Shown: positions 1 to 9,453, counted from the first letter of the stretch. The stretch: DNA of 64,000 nt from an uncultured Hoeflea sp. (GCF_947501405.1 NZ_CANMVK010000003.1:62001-126000), one strand, 5' to 3'. The notes: generated from the sequence alone by a model not told the origin. Made by a program: numbers and translations.

Positions 1-595
1 CCATGAAACTCACCAGATGAGCCACGCCGCCGATCCCCGCCTGTTCCGCGGAGGTGGCGCCGCGGGCGCCAAAATCATGCAGCCGGAAGGGCAAGACCTC
101 TTCGGGCGTGTCGCAGGTGCGGGCGAGCGAGGCGGAAATGATCTGCCGGGCGCCGTGGGAAACGGTGGCCACGGTCGAGGGATACCAGACCGCGCGCAAC
201 AACGCGGTTTCGATGAAGGTTGGCAGCCAGAAGAAATCCGGATCGGTGTTCCTGACCTGCACCAGCGGCGTGCCGGTGGGCGCCACCATTCCCTCGGGCA
301 GCGCCTCTATCAGCAACGGCATGTGCCCGTTGTGGCGGGTCACCAGCAGCTCCCAGCCAGCCCGGTGAAACGGCAGGCCGTGGGCCGTGATCATCTCCTC
401 GGCCTCGTCGACATCGGCCATGGTGACGCGCTGGGAAAGATAATCCTTGAGGAACATCTGCAGACCGAAAAACAGCACATGATCGTGCTGACCGCCCGGC
501 CGTGCCTCGATATAGGCGGAGATCGCCTCGGTCTCGGGCGGGTACTGCGCGAAATGCGAGTATTTGTAACTGTCGGAATTGAGAATGAGATTCAT
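1..595 (-). CDS. nadV: Nicotinamide phosphoribosyltransferase (partial, 3' end outside window)
   Basis: The first 198 codons of a minus-strand gene that runs off the left edge. The product would join nicotinamide and PRPP to give NMN for NAD salvage in the cytosol. The N-terminus MNLILNSDSYKYSHFAQYPP and the later segment LHDFGARGATSAEQAG are typical of the NAMPT/NadV branch of the type II phosphoribosyltransferases, which distinguishes it from nicotinate phosphoribosyltransferase. The start is the ATG at 593-595. It reads the same way as pheT but is separated from it by about 200 bp that contain a strong hairpin, so it is probably an independent unit. The active-site C-terminal half is not visible. 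Confidence 0.85.
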   Translation of the reverse strand, partial: MNLILNSDSYKYSHFAQYPPETEAISAYIEARPGGQHDHVLFFGLQMFLKDYLSQRVTMADVDEAEEMITAHGLPFHRAGWELLVTRHNGHMPLLIEALPEGMVAPTGTPLVQVRNTDPDFFWLPTFIETALLRAVWYPSTVATVSHGARQIISASLARTCDTPEEVLPFRLHDFGARGATSAEQAGIGGVAHLVSFM

Positions 596-713
596 TTTAC
601 GCACTGCGCTCCGCCGCCTGGTCCCCTGATCCGGGCAGCATGCAATTTCCGATGCCGGTGCGGCAAGGGGAGAACCGCGCTACATCGGCAGCACTTGGGC
701 ATATAATGTGAGT

Positions 714-748
714 TCGCAAGATCGCGGCGACGCGCCGCGATCTTGCGA
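714..748. terminator. Perfect 16-bp inverted repeat downstream of pheT
   Basis: TCGCAAGATCGCGGCG at 714-729 pairs perfectly with 733-748 around a 3-nt loop. It lies 45 bp beyond the pheT stop and ahead of nadV. Neither side has a clear T-run, so it is either a terminator without a U-tract or an RNA-processing hairpin that insulates the two genes. Confidence 0.5.
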
Positions 749-792
749 TGCTCTCCGGTACCGCGAATCCGCAATCCCGACCTTGTCCGAAT

Positions 793-3198
793 TTACCCCC
801 GCAGCACACCGCCCGAGGATTTTTCGACATTGGCGATCACCGATTTGGCGATCTTGTCGAGGTCCTCTTCGGTCAAGGTGCGCTCGCGCGGCTGGATAGT
901 GATTTCCAGTGCCAGCGACTTCTTGCCCTCGCCCAGCGACGGGCCTTCAAACAGGTCAAAGACATTGACGCCGGTGATGAGCTGCTTGTCCGCACCCTGC
1001 GCCGCACGCACCAGCGTGGCGGCCGGCACGTCGGCATCGACCACGAAGGCGAAATCACGACGCACCGCCTGATAGGCCGAGAGTTCGAGCACCGGCTTGG
1101 TGCGCGTGGCCTTGCGCTTGGCTTCGGGAATGGCGTCGATGAACACTTCAAAGCCGCAGATCGGGCCCGAAACGTCCAGCGCATCAAGGGTCTTGGGATG
1201 GAACTCACCGAAATGGCCAAGCACGGTCTTGGGGCCGAGCTTGATCAGGCCGGAGCGCCCCGGGTGATACCAGCCCGGTGCGCCGCGCTCGAAGGACAAC
1301 CGGTCCACCGGCGCGCCGCAAGCCTCCAGCACCGCGATCGCATCGGCCTTGGCGTCGAACACGCCGACCGCCGTCGCCGCGCCATCCCAATGGCGGCCGG
1401 CGCCCGTCATTGCCGACGTGCAGCGGCGAACACCGCCGGCGACCCGGCGCTGCTGTTCAGGCCGGTCACCTTCATAGATGCCCGACACCTCAAACAGCGC
1501 CACATCGCCATACCCACGCGCCGCATTGCGGCCGGCGGCTGCAATCAGACCCGGCAGCAGCGAGGGACGCATGTCGGACATGTCGGCGGCGATCGGATTG
1601 GCCAGTTTGAGTTCCGGCTTGCCGCCGCCGAACAGCCTTGCCTGGTCTTCGGCAATGAACGACCAGGTGACGGCTTCGAGCATACCGCGCGCGGCCAGCG
1701 CCCGGCGGGTGTTGCGGGTGCGGATCTGTAGCGTGGTCAGGATCTTGCCGTTGACCGCGTCATGGCTCACAAGCGGCGCGGGCGTGATCTCGTTGACGCC
1801 GTGAATGCGCATCACCTCCTCGACGAGATCGGCCTTGCCATCGACATCGGGACGCCAGGTCGGCACGCTCACTTCGGTGACCTCACCATCATCCTTCGGC
1901 TCGAAACCGAGCCGCTTCAGGATCGCATGGCTTTCCGCAGCCGGCACATTGAGGCCGGTGAGGCGGCGAACTTCGGCAGCCGGGAAGCTCACGACCTTGC
2001 GTTCGGGCGCCTGATAGCCCTCGACGATCATCTCGCTTGGCGCACCGCCGCAGATTTCGGTGACAAGCCGGGTTGCGAGCTCCGCACCCGGAGCCATGAA
2101 TTCAGGGTCGACGCCGCGCTCGAAGCGGTAGCGCGCATCGGTGATGATGCCGAGATCACGGCCGGTGCGGGCCACGTTCATCGGATCCCACAGGGCCGAT
2201 TCGATCAGCACATCGGTGGTCGCCTCGTCGCAACCGGAAAGCTCGCCGCCCATGATGCCGGCAATGGATTCGACGCCATTGTCATCGGCGATCACGCACA
2301 TCTGCGAGGCCAAGGTGTACTCGCGGCCATCAAGCCCCAGCACCGTTTCGCCATCGGATGCGCGGCGCACCACAAGATTGCCCTTGACCTTGGCCGCGTC
2401 GAACACATGCAGCGGCCGGCCGCGATCGAAGGTGACATAGTTGGTGATGTCGACCAGCGCGTTGATTGGTCTCAAACCGATGGCCAGCAGCCGCGCCTGC
2501 ATCCATTTCGGCGACGGCCCGTTCCGGACGCCGCGCACCAGCCGCAGCGCAAAGCCCGGGCACAGATCCGGGGCCTCGATCCTGACCTTGACCGGGCACT
2601 CGCCCTCACCTTCGGCCGGCTCGATTTTGGGCGACCGCAAGGCTCCCAAGCCCGATGCCGCCAGATCGCGGGCGATGCCCGACACGCCGGTGCAATCGGG
2701 CCGGTTGGGCGTCAGGCCGATTTCGATCACCGGGTCGTCTAGCCCGGCCCAGGCGGCGTAGCTTTCGCCCACCGGCGCGTCCGCAGGCAGATCGATAATG
2801 CCGTCATGCTCGTCGGAAATCATCAATTCGCGCTCGGAGCACATCATGCCGTGGCTTTCGACACCGCGGATGGCGGACACGCCGAGGGTGAAATCGATAC
2901 CCGGCACATAGACGCCGGGGCCGGCGAAAGCGCCGATCAGGCCCGCGCGGGCGTTTGGCGCGCCGCAAACCACCTGCACCGGGTCGCCCGATCCGGTGTC
3001 AACCTTGAGCACCCGCAGCTTGTCGGCATTGGGATGTTGTTCGGCTTCAAGAACCCGGGCGATGACGAAGGGACGAAATGCGGCCTTGTCGTCCACACTT
3101 TCGACCTCCAGGCCGATCATGGTCAGCCGCTCGAGGATGTCTTCGAGCGAGGCGTCGGTTTCAAGGTGATCCTTGAGCCAGGAAAGGGTGAATTTCAT
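793..3198 (-). CDS. pheT: Phenylalanine-tRNA ligase beta subunit
   Basis: 801 aa, full length for the bacterial beta chain of the alpha2-beta2 synthetase that charges tRNA-Phe. Visible domains in order: N-terminal region; OB-fold tRNA-binding domain (about residues 40-150, with [10 protein letters not shown]); B3/B4 editing domain (about 200-390); B5 domain (about 400-475); catalytic-like core; and C-terminal FDX-ACB anticodon-binding domain (about 705-800, with [10 protein letters not shown]). The start overlaps the stop of the upstream GFA-family gene by 4 bp, so translation is probably coupled. It is the last gene of the pheS-GFA-pheT block. Confidence 0.97.
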   Translation of the reverse strand: MKFTLSWLKDHLETDASLEDILERLTMIGLEVESVDDKAAFRPFVIARVLEAEQHPNADKLRVLKVDTGSGDPVQVVCGAPNARAGLIGAFAGPGVYVPGIDFTLGVSAIRGVESHGMMCSERELMISDEHDGIIDLPADAPVGESYAAWAGLDDPVIEIGLTPNRPDCTGVSGIARDLAASGLGALRSPKIEPAEGEGECPVKVRIEAPDLCPGFALRLVRGVRNGPSPKWMQARLLAIGLRPINALVDITNYVTFDRGRPLHVFDAAKVKGNLVVRRASDGETVLGLDGREYTLASQMCVIADDNGVESIAGIMGGELSGCDEATTDVLIESALWDPMNVARTGRDLGIITDARYRFERGVDPEFMAPGAELATRLVTEICGGAPSEMIVEGYQAPERKVVSFPAAEVRRLTGLNVPAAESHAILKRLGFEPKDDGEVTEVSVPTWRPDVDGKADLVEEVMRIHGVNEITPAPLVSHDAVNGKILTTLQIRTRNTRRALAARGMLEAVTWSFIAEDQARLFGGGKPELKLANPIAADMSDMRPSLLPGLIAAAGRNAARGYGDVALFEVSGIYEGDRPEQQRRVAGGVRRCTSAMTGAGRHWDGAATAVGVFDAKADAIAVLEACGAPVDRLSFERGAPGWYHPGRSGLIKLGPKTVLGHFGEFHPKTLDALDVSGPICGFEVFIDAIPEAKRKATRTKPVLELSAYQAVRRDFAFVVDADVPAATLVRAAQGADKQLITGVNVFDLFEGPSLGEGKKSLALEITIQPRERTLTEEDLDKIAKSVIANVEKSSGGVLRG

Positions 3199-3626
3199 GT
3201 CACTGTCCGGTTCGTGGTTGGCCGCGGTTCGCTGGTGGCGTCATGGCGCGGCAGGTCGTCTGTCAATTCGAGCCAGCTCAATTGCTCGCCGGCGAAGGCG
3301 TGCTGACTGGGCGGAAAGTCCTCCGGCGCATTCATCGCCGCGGTGTAGAAATAAGTCCGGCGCGGGAGCCGGGCGTCGCGATAACCAATCGGCGCACCGC
3401 AGGACGCACAGAACAGCCGCTTCACCGGCGGTTCGCCATAGGTCGAGACCTTGCCGGAGGACCAGGTGACCTCGTCATCGTGAAAGCCGACGAAGGCCAC
3501 CACAGGTGCGCCGGTCGCGCGCTGGCAATCGCGGCAATGGCAATAGCTGGTGAAGAACGGGCCGGCGCTTGTGGCAAACCGTACCTGACCACACCGGCAA
3601 CCGCCTTCGTGCAACGGCTTGCTCAC
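3195..3626 (-). CDS. GFA/CENP-V family zinc protein
   Basis: 143 aa with the cysteine pattern of the glutathione-dependent formaldehyde-activating (GFA) family: CRCG near the N-terminus, CHCRDC about residues 29-34, and FCASCGAPI about residues 72-80. These residues bind zinc in the family. The name reflects founding members; most homologues have no proven substrate. The start is GTG at 3624-3626, overlapping the pheS stop (GTGA), and its own stop overlaps the pheT start. It is therefore wedged with 4-bp overlaps between the two subunit genes of one enzyme, which is unusual for a gene with no obvious role in aminoacylation. Confidence 0.85.
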   Translation of the reverse strand: MSKPLHEGGCRCGQVRFATSAGPFFTSYCHCRDCQRATGAPVVAFVGFHDDEVTWSSGKVSTYGEPPVKRLFCASCGAPIGYRDARLPRRTYFYTAAMNAPEDFPPSQHAFAGEQLSWLELTDDLPRHDATSEPRPTTNRTVT

Positions 3627-4705
3627 CCGCTCAGGCCTCCGAACAGGGTCGGCATGTCGAGCGGGCGGAAGCCGTAATGGGAAATCCAGCGGACATCGGC
3701 ATCGAAATAGTCCCGCAGATCCGGCATTCCGTATTTCAGCGTGGCGATGCGGTCGATGCCCATGCCCCAGGCGAAGCCCTGATATTCGTCGGGATCGAGG
3801 TTCACCGCGCGCAACACATTGGGGTGCACCATGCCGCAGCCCAGGATCTCCATCCAGTCATCGCCTTCGCCGAAGCGCACTTCGGAACCGGAGCGGTCGC
3901 ACTGGATGTCGACTTCGAGGCTCGGCTCGGTGAAGGGGAAGAAGGACGGCCGGAAGCGCATGTTGAGATGCGGCACCTCGAAGAAGGATTTGCAGAACTC
4001 CTCGAGCACCCATTTCATGTTGGCCACATTGGCGGTCTTGTCGATCACCAGCCCTTCAAGCTGATGGAACATCGGCGAATGGGTGGCGTCGGAATCCTGC
4101 CGGTAGGTCTTGCCGGGAATGACAATACGGATCGGCGGCTCCTGGGCTTCCATGGTGTGGATCTGCACAGGCGAGGTGTGGGTGCGCAACAGCTTGCGCT
4201 CGCCGTCTTCGCCGGGCTCGAAAAAGAATGTGTCGTGCATTTCCCGCGCCGGATGGCCCTCGGGGAAATTGAGCGCGGTGAAATTGTAATAGTCGGTCTC
4301 GATGTCCGGGCCTTCGGCGATGGCGAAGCCCATATCGGCGAAAATCGCGGTGATTTCATCAATCACCTGGCTGATCGGGTGAATACGGCCGCGCTCGGCC
4401 GGCGAGGTGCGAACCGGCAGGCTGACATCGACGCTCTCGCGGGCCAGCCGCTCGGCGATGGCGATGTCGCGCAGATCGGATTTGCGGGCGGTGATCGCAT
4501 CGGCGACGCGGCTCTTGAGCCCGTTGATTTCTGGACCCGCGGTCTGCCGTTCCTCGGCCGACATCTTGCCCAAACCCTTGAGCAGTTCGGACACCGAGCC
4601 TTTCTTGCCGAGCGCCGACACCCGCACCGCCTCGATTGCCGCCTCGTCGGACGCGCCCGAGATCTCGGCCATGATGGAAGTTTCTAAAGTCTGGTACTGG
4701 CTCAT
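3623..4705 (-). CDS. pheS: Phenylalanine-tRNA ligase alpha subunit
   Basis: 360 aa, the usual length in alphaproteobacteria. It has the N-terminal coiled-coil arm (about residues 1-100) followed by the class II aminoacyl-tRNA synthetase core, with motif 2 region [19 protein letters not shown]-like sequence and a glycine-rich end ([19 protein letters not shown]). I chose the ATG at 4705 (MSQYQTLE) over one 12 bp upstream at 4717, because 4705 forms an ATGA overlap with the stop of the preceding small ORF and the 4717 ATG has no closely spaced ribosome-binding site. The 3' end overlaps the GFA-family gene by GTGA. Confidence 0.96.
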   Translation of the reverse strand: MSQYQTLETSIMAEISGASDEAAIEAVRVSALGKKGSVSELLKGLGKMSAEERQTAGPEINGLKSRVADAITARKSDLRDIAIAERLARESVDVSLPVRTSPAERGRIHPISQVIDEITAIFADMGFAIAEGPDIETDYYNFTALNFPEGHPAREMHDTFFFEPGEDGERKLLRTHTSPVQIHTMEAQEPPIRIVIPGKTYRQDSDATHSPMFHQLEGLVIDKTANVANMKWVLEEFCKSFFEVPHLNMRFRPSFFPFTEPSLEVDIQCDRSGSEVRFGEGDDWMEILGCGMVHPNVLRAVNLDPDEYQGFAWGMGIDRIATLKYGMPDLRDYFDADVRWISHYGFRPLDMPTLFGGLSG

Positions 4706-4884
4706 GAATTTACCCATTGTGCTGCCGTGCGGTCTCCGCCTGCGGCAATTGCGCTGTCCATATCCGAAATCGCGGCGTCGAGAAACCTTGCCAGCGCAAG
4801 AAATCGCTTGAGACCGCTGCCGCCCGGCGACGCCGGAATGAAACCGGCGGGAACTGGATCCATGATGTCGTCGAGATGGTTCAT
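4702..4884 (-). CDS. 60-aa hypothetical protein translationally coupled to pheS
   Basis: A 60-codon ORF ([18 protein letters not shown]...) between rplT and pheS. The ATG at 4882-4884 follows a GGAAG sequence at good distance, and its TGA overlaps the pheS ATG (ATGA). The predicted protein has a helical middle ([20 protein letters not shown]) and no membrane segment. In enterobacteria this position is held by the short pheM leader peptide, but this ORF lacks a phenylalanine run, so an attenuation-leader role is not supported by composition. I do not recognise a family. The case rests on spacing and protein-like composition. Confidence 0.55.
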   Translation of the reverse strand: MNHLDDIMDPVPAGFIPASPGGSGLKRFLALARFLDAAISDMDSAIAAGGDRTAAQWVNS

Positions 4885-4903
4885 GCTGCTTCCAAATGGC
4901 AAA

Positions 4904-4934
4904 GATCCCGCGCCAGCCTAGCCAGCGCGGGATC
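4904..4934 (-). terminator. Hairpin between rplT and the pheS block
   Basis: GATCCCGCGC (4904-4913) pairs perfectly with GCGCGGGATC (4925-4934), loop 11 nt. Read on the minus strand it is followed by TTTGCCATTT, a poor U-tract. It lies 41 bp after the rplT stop, so it may be a leaky terminator or attenuator that sets the ratio of ribosomal proteins to synthetase. Confidence 0.55.
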
Positions 4935-4974
4935 CCAAATCGTGATAGCGGAAATGCCTTGAGGGAACGCTGGC

Positions 4975-5376
4975 TTAGGCGACAGCGCTTTCAAATTCAT
5001 TCGGTGTGGCGTCCTTGAGATACTCAAGCGCCTTCTTCGAGGCGGCAACCAGCACGCCGAATGCTTCGGCGTCGTGGATCGCCATGTCGGAGAGAACCTT
5101 GCGGTCGACTTCGATGCCGGCCTTGGTGAGACCGTCGATGAAGCGACCATAGGTCAGGCCGTGCTCGCGGACAGCGGCGTTGATGCGCTGGATCCACAGA
5201 GCGCGGAAATTGCGCTTGCGCGCCTTGCGGTCGCGGTAGGCATATTGCATCGACTTGTCGACGGCAGCCTTCGCGGCGCGGATGGTATTTTTGCGGCGTC
5301 CGTAAAAGCCCTTGGCTTTTTTCAGAACCTTCTTGTGCTTTGCGTGGGCGGTAACACCCCGTTTTACGCGTGCCAT
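4975..5376 (-). CDS. rplT: 50S ribosomal protein L20
   Basis: 133 aa and very basic N-terminal half ([20 protein letters not shown]), full length for bL20. L20 binds 23S rRNA early in large-subunit assembly, and in several bacteria it represses its own operon by binding the leader mRNA. It follows rpmI by 37 bp in the conserved infC-rpmI-rplT order. The ATG is at 5374-5376 with AGGAG about 10 bp upstream. Confidence 0.98.
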   Translation of the reverse strand: MARVKRGVTAHAKHKKVLKKAKGFYGRRKNTIRAAKAAVDKSMQYAYRDRKARKRNFRALWIQRINAAVREHGLTYGRFIDGLTKAGIEVDRKVLSDMAIHDAEAFGVLVAASKKALEYLKDATPNEFESAVA

Positions 5377-5413
5377 GTCATGATCTCCTTAAAATCTCGG
5401 GTCCCGGCTCTTC

Positions 5414-5614
5414 TCAGACGCCGTTGGGGAGGAACTTCTTGACGATCTTGGCATCCGGTTCGGAAAGAACCATGGTGCCGCGGGCGTCGCGAATGAACTT
5501 GTTGGACCGTTTGATCATGCCATGGCGTTTGCCGGCGGCAGCGGATTTGACCTTGCCGGTCGCGGTGATCTTGAACCGCTTCTTGGCAGACGATTTCGTC
5601 TTCATCTTGGGCAT
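5414..5614 (-). CDS. rpmI: 50S ribosomal protein L35
   Basis: 66 aa starting [20 protein letters not shown], the standard bL35 sequence and length. The frame stays open for 76 codons upstream, but the ATG at 5612-5614 is preceded by AAGGAG at ideal distance and matches the family start, so the longer frame is not the gene. It is followed by rplT and separated from infC by a long leader that may hold its own promoter. Confidence 0.97.
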   Translation of the reverse strand: MPKMKTKSSAKKRFKITATGKVKSAAAGKRHGMIKRSNKFIRDARGTMVLSEPDAKIVKKFLPNGV

Positions 5615-5765
5615 TTCGCTACTCCTTGTCAGGCCTTTGGGCGTCGCCAGGATGCAGACGCGGCCATCTTCTTGTTGGGTGAGAGGCAAAAGGGCTGAGC
5701 ACCCTTGAGCATCAAGCGTCGAAAACCGCCTCGGCATGCCCTGCCGGCCGGTTTGAACGCGCGCC

Positions 5766-5794
5766 TTATAGACCCGGACGGGTAAAAGCGCAAC
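5766..5794 (-). promoter_or_regulatory. Candidate sigma-70 promoter for rpmI-rplT
   Basis: On the minus strand GTTGCG (5789-5794), a 17-bp spacer, then CTATAA (5766-5771), close to the rhizobial vegetative consensus CTTGAC-N17-CTATAT. It would start an mRNA with an untranslated leader of about 145 nt before rpmI, long enough for L20 autoregulation. This is based on matching alone. Confidence 0.45.
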
Positions 5795-5890
5795 GGGGGC
5801 TAGTGAGAATTTCGGGCGATTACCGCGAGGGAAAAGCGCCACCGGGGGCGAAGGGCCGCTCCGGCCCCGGGCCCCACAGGGCGGAAAGTG

Positions 5891-6427
5891 TTATTTCGGC
5901 GCCAGCACCATCATCATCTGACGGCCTTCCAGCTTGGGCTCGGCCTCGACCTTGGCGATCTCGACAGTGTCGTCCTTGACCTGCTGGAGCAGCTTCATGC
6001 CCAGTTCCATATGGGCCATCTCGCGACCGCGGAACCTGAGCGTGACCTTGACCTTGTCGCCGTCATCGAAAAAGCGGTTCATGGCGCGCATCTTCACCTG
6101 ATAATCATGGGTGTCGATGTTGGGGCGCATCTTGATTTCCTTGACCTCTACGGTCTTCTGCTTCCTGCGCGCCTCGGAGGCCTTTTTCTGCGACTGATAT
6201 TTCAGCTTGCCCAGATCGACGATCTTGCACACCGGAACATCGCCATTGGAATTGATCTCGACGAGATCAAGTCCGACCTCTTCGGCCATGGCAAGCGCCT
6301 GTTCGGTGGGAATGACGCCATGGTTCTGACCCTCGGAATCGATGAGCTGGACCTGCGGGGCCCGGATATTCTGGTTCGCGCGGGGCCCTTCATTGGTGGT
6401 TGGCGGCGCTCTAAATGGTCTGCGAAT
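5891..6427 (-). CDS. infC: Translation initiation factor IF-3, ATT start
   Basis: 178 aa when started at ATT 6425-6427. IF-3 keeps 30S subunits free and checks start codons. The N-domain contains [20 protein letters not shown] and the C-domain contains [18 protein letters not shown] and ends [12 protein letters not shown], all typical. The reading frame is open further upstream (to an ATG at 6529), but the family N-terminus begins IRRPFRA. AGGAG lies 9 bp before the ATT and no ATG/GTG/TTG fits that site. An AUU start lets IF-3 control its own synthesis in E. coli, and the same logic is inferred here. A TTGACA at 6518-6523 (minus) could be its -35 box. Confidence 0.93.
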   Translation of the reverse strand: MRRPFRAPPTTNEGPRANQNIRAPQVQLIDSEGQNHGVIPTEQALAMAEEVGLDLVEINSNGDVPVCKIVDLGKLKYQSQKKASEARRKQKTVEVKEIKMRPNIDTHDYQVKMRAMNRFFDDGDKVKVTLRFRGREMAHMELGMKLLQQVKDDTVEIAKVEAEPKLEGRQMMMVLAPK

Positions 6428-6619
6428 GGCTTTGGTCTCCTGATTAACTCGTCCGGTTCCGCCGATTGCGGAGCGCGCGAACTTATGATGCGCGCAATGT
6501 CGTGATCGGCAGGCCGGTGTCAATAGCATGGCTTTGCGAAAAAATCACCACAGGTGCACCCGCTGATCTGCGAATCTTGTAAAACGCGTATCGAAACGGC
6601 ACAGGGGAGCGCGAGCACA

Positions 6620-7417
6620 ATGAACACACCGCAGCCGACACAACTTACCGTGGGTACCGGCGACGACGCCAGACCCATCGCGGCACTGATCCGCGAGGCC
6701 AGCGATACTGGAGAACACCTTCCCGGACTGGTGTGGCTCGGGGGCTACCGCTCCGACATGGCAGGCTCCAAGGCGGTGGCGCTGTGCGATCATGCGGGCC
6801 CTCAGGGCCGGGCTATGCTGAGGTTCGATTACTCCGGACACGGCGCATCGGGCGGAGACTTTCGCGACGGCACGATCTCGCGGTGGCTGGAAGAAAGCCT
6901 GGCTGCCTTCGACGCCTTCACCCAAGGCCCGCAGATCCTGATCGGATCCTCGATGGGCGGATGGATCGCGCTCCGGATGGTACAGGAACTCAAGGCGCGC
7001 GGTGAAGGGGACCGTGTGGCAGGGCTGTTGCTGATCGCGCCGGCACCGGATTTCACGCTCGAGTTGATGGAGCCGGAGCTGACCGAGGCACAGCGCGCGG
7101 CACTGGAGCGCGACGGCTATTATGAAGAGCCCACCCCCTATGGACCGGATCCCAATGTGTTTACCCGGGCGTTGTTCGAGGACGGCCGGAGGAACCGGGT
7201 TCTGGACGGGCTGATCGAAACCGGCGCTCCGGTGCACATTGTTCAGGGCATGGCCGACCCGGACGTGCCCTGGCGGCACGCGCTCAGGCTGATGGAACAT
7301 TTGCCGTCGGACAATGTCACCCTGACGCTGATCAAGGACGGAGACCACCGTCTGTCGCGCGATGAGGACATCGCCCGGATTCTTGCAGCCGCCGACGGCA
7401 TTGCCTCGCCTGCATGA
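6620..7417 (+). CDS. Alpha/beta hydrolase (ABHD10-like serine esterase/thioesterase)
   Basis: 265 aa. The nucleophile elbow GSSMGGW (about residues 112-118) provides the catalytic Ser; the C-terminal DGDHRLS provides the His; and GMADPDVPW contains the likely acid. The arrangement resembles small carboxylesterase/acyl-protein thioesterase-like proteins related to ABHD10. The substrate is unknown. The start at 6620 follows AGGGGAG by 10 bp; a longer frame from 6554 lacks family-like sequence. It is divergent from infC and no signal peptide is seen, so it is probably cytoplasmic. Confidence 0.85.
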   Translation: MNTPQPTQLTVGTGDDARPIAALIREASDTGEHLPGLVWLGGYRSDMAGSKAVALCDHAGPQGRAMLRFDYSGHGASGGDFRDGTISRWLEESLAAFDAFTQGPQILIGSSMGGWIALRMVQELKARGEGDRVAGLLLIAPAPDFTLELMEPELTEAQRAALERDGYYEEPTPYGPDPNVFTRALFEDGRRNRVLDGLIETGAPVHIVQGMADPDVPWRHALRLMEHLPSDNVTLTLIKDGDHRLSRDEDIARILAAADGIASPA

Positions 7418-7422
7418 ACTAT

Positions 7423-7442
7423 CGCCGCCATTTGTGGCGGCG
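7423..7442 (+). terminator. Hairpin after the alpha/beta hydrolase gene
   Basis: CGCCGCCA (7423-7430) and TGGCGGCG (7435-7442) form a perfect 8-bp stem with a TTTG loop, 6 bp after the stop codon. There is no T-run behind it, so intrinsic termination is uncertain. Confidence 0.4.
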
Positions 7443-7577
7443 GGCGCATTGGGCCGGTAGGCGCTGTGGCGCCGCCGGTAACCATAGATCGAGATGCGGG
7501 GATCCTTGAATTGACTCTCCGCGCCATCCGTTCTTAACTCTTTGTTAACGAATTGGGATGGCGTGGGGATACCGGCA

Positions 7578-8186
7578 ATGTTTTGCGGACCGGGACAAAT
7601 CAGGGCTATGATGTTCGCCTCAGTGGCGATGTTGGCTTATCCGGCCGTAGGCTCGGCCTCCAACCTGTCAATGCAGACAGGACGGGTGACTTCGCAGCCC
7701 ATTGGCCATTACGAATTCTGCAAACAGTTCGACGCCGAGTGCAAACCGGTCAAGGGATCGGGTGCTGCGCCCAAGGTCACCGATTATGGCTGGGACGTGA
7801 TCCGGGAGATCAACCGGGCCGTCAATTTTTCAGTGATGCCAAAGACCGATCTCGAACTGTTCGGCAAGGAAGAGGTCTGGACCTACCCCGACATCGCGGG
7901 CGATTGCGAGGACTACGTGCTGCTCAAGCGCCACATGCTGATGGAGCGCGGTTTTTCCGCAGCCGACGTGCTGATCACGGTGGTGCGCAAACCCGATGGT
8001 GAAGGCCATGCGGTGCTGACGCTCAGAACCTCGGAAGGCGATTTTGTGCTCGACAATCTCGAGGACGAGGTCAAACACTGGCGCCAGACACCCTACAGCT
8101 ACCTCAAGCGTCAGGCTTCAACCAATTCCGGCCGCTGGGTGACGATCGAAAACGGGTCGGACGTGCTGGTTGGCGCCTTGCGCTGA
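7578..8186 (+). CDS. Transglutaminase-like cysteine peptidase (BTLCP family)
   Basis: About 202 aa. The bacterial transglutaminase-like cysteine proteinase signature is clear: catalytic Cys in GDCEDYVLLKR, His in GEGHAVL and Asp in FVLDNL. The N-terminus MFCGPGQIRAMMFASVAMLA leads into a hydrophobic stretch ending near AVGSAS, consistent with export to the periplasm. The family includes LapG, which cleaves adhesins, but many rhizobial members stand alone with no known target, and neither a LapD-like receptor nor a large adhesin is present here. The start at 7578 is preceded by GGGGA; the frame also extends to 7542. Confidence 0.85.
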   Translation: MFCGPGQIRAMMFASVAMLAYPAVGSASNLSMQTGRVTSQPIGHYEFCKQFDAECKPVKGSGAAPKVTDYGWDVIREINRAVNFSVMPKTDLELFGKEEVWTYPDIAGDCEDYVLLKRHMLMERGFSAADVLITVVRKPDGEGHAVLTLRTSEGDFVLDNLEDEVKHWRQTPYSYLKRQASTNSGRWVTIENGSDVLVGALR

Positions 8187-8208
8187 CGGTTGGCCGGACA
8201 ACTTTCCG

Positions 8209-9453
8209 CTAAGATTTTTCTATCGGCGATGGCTCGGCAACCGGAGAGGGTGTGGCGCGCATCTCTGTCAGGCACAGCGCCCACGCTGCGGCGAGCGCAA
8301 TCAGCGCAATCAGGCCAAACAGCGCGAAGGTTGCGACGATCCCTGCATGGGCAATCATCAGCGCGGTGCAGACCGGTGCTCCGGCCATCGCGAACAGCCT
8401 GACCGTGGCCAGGTTGCCGGTGACGGCGCCATAACCCTGGGTGCCGAACAGCCGCGCTGGCAGGATCGCCCGGGAGATGAAGTTCAAGCCCTGGCCGATG
8501 CCAAAACTTGCGGCAAACACCACGATCACCACATCGCCTTCGATCACCAGGGCCGAGGCCAGAAGCCCGATGCCCAGAAGCAGGCTGGCGCTTGAGATCA
8601 GTCCGACCACCGAGGAAGCAATCCGCTCTCCCGTCAACATCTCGATCAACCGGGCAGCGACCTGCATCGGACCGATGACCGCGCCGGCCAGGGCGGCCAA
8701 CGCCGCAGCCCGGCCAAGCTCCTCCAGGATGACAAAAAAGGATGTGTGGACAGCCGACATGAGAAAGCTGGCACCGGCAAAGGCGATGGCCATCTGCACA
8801 AACGCAGCGCGGCGTTTGCCGGGCATAAGCAGGCCCGGCTCCCGGATCGCCGGTGCCGGATCGGCATCGTCCGGGCGCTGCCGGGGACCGGACGGGATGA
8901 GGGCGTGGATCGGCAGCGCCACCGCCAGATTGATGACGGCCAGCACCACACAGACGCCGCGCCAATCCATGAAACCGAGCAACCAGTGGATCAGCGGCCA
9001 GAACACGGTGGAAGCAAAGCCTGCGACCAGCGTGATATGCGCAATCGGCCGCCGCGCCTGGCGCCCGTGGATCGCAGTCAGCGCCGCAAAACCGGTCTCA
9101 TACTGCACCATGCGCGCGGCGAGTTCGATCAGCAGCATGGCGATGGCAAAGCCCACCATGGAATGCACCAGTGACAGATTGACTAGCGTCGCCCCGGCGA
9201 GAACCGAGCCGAAGACCATGACGGGGCGGGCGCCGAAGCGATCCATTGCATGGCCGACGATGGAAGCGGTGACCGCGCTTGTCAGCAGCGCAAAGGAGAA
9301 CACGCCGAAGACGAAGCTGTTGCTCCAGCCCAGTTCGCGGGCAATCTCGGGCCCGAGAATCGCGAAGGGATAGTAGAGCGTGCCATAGCCGATGGTCATC
9401 GACACGCCGATCAGCAGTGTCAGCGGCTCGACCTTGGGCGCCCGGCCGCTCAC
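8209..9453 (-). CDS. MFS transporter
   Basis: 414 aa with about 12 hydrophobic segments and the typical loop 2-3 region GHAMDRFGARPVM. It is an inner-membrane secondary transporter of the major facilitator superfamily. The substrate cannot be read from the sequence. The start is GTG at 9451-9453, overlapping the stop of an upstream 62-codon ORF (GTGA), which suggests coupled translation. It is convergent with the transglutaminase-like gene, with only 22 bp between stops. Confidence 0.88.
   Translation of the reverse strand: MSGRAPKVEPLTLLIGVSMTIGYGTLYYPFAILGPEIARELGWSNSFVFGVFSFALLTSAVTASIVGHAMDRFGARPVMVFGSVLAGATLVNLSLVHSMVGFAIAMLLIELAARMVQYETGFAALTAIHGRQARRPIAHITLVAGFASTVFWPLIHWLLGFMDWRGVCVVLAVINLAVALPIHALIPSGPRQRPDDADPAPAIREPGLLMPGKRRAAFVQMAIAFAGASFLMSAVHTSFFVILEELGRAAALAALAGAVIGPMQVAARLIEMLTGERIASSVVGLISSASLLLGIGLLASALVIEGDVVIVVFAASFGIGQGLNFISRAILPARLFGTQGYGAVTGNLATVRLFAMAGAPVCTALMIAHAGIVATFALFGLIALIALAAAWALCLTEMRATPSPVAEPSPIEKS

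Noticed and set aside
3569-4687. 372-codon plus-strand ORF opposite pheS
   Set aside because: Antisense to pheS; no ribosome-binding site and composition typical of a mirror frame.
7578-8186. LapG/LapD adhesin-control system
   Set aside because: The protein fits the BTLCP family, but no LapD-like GGDEF/EAL receptor or giant adhesin is nearby, so the role cannot be claimed.
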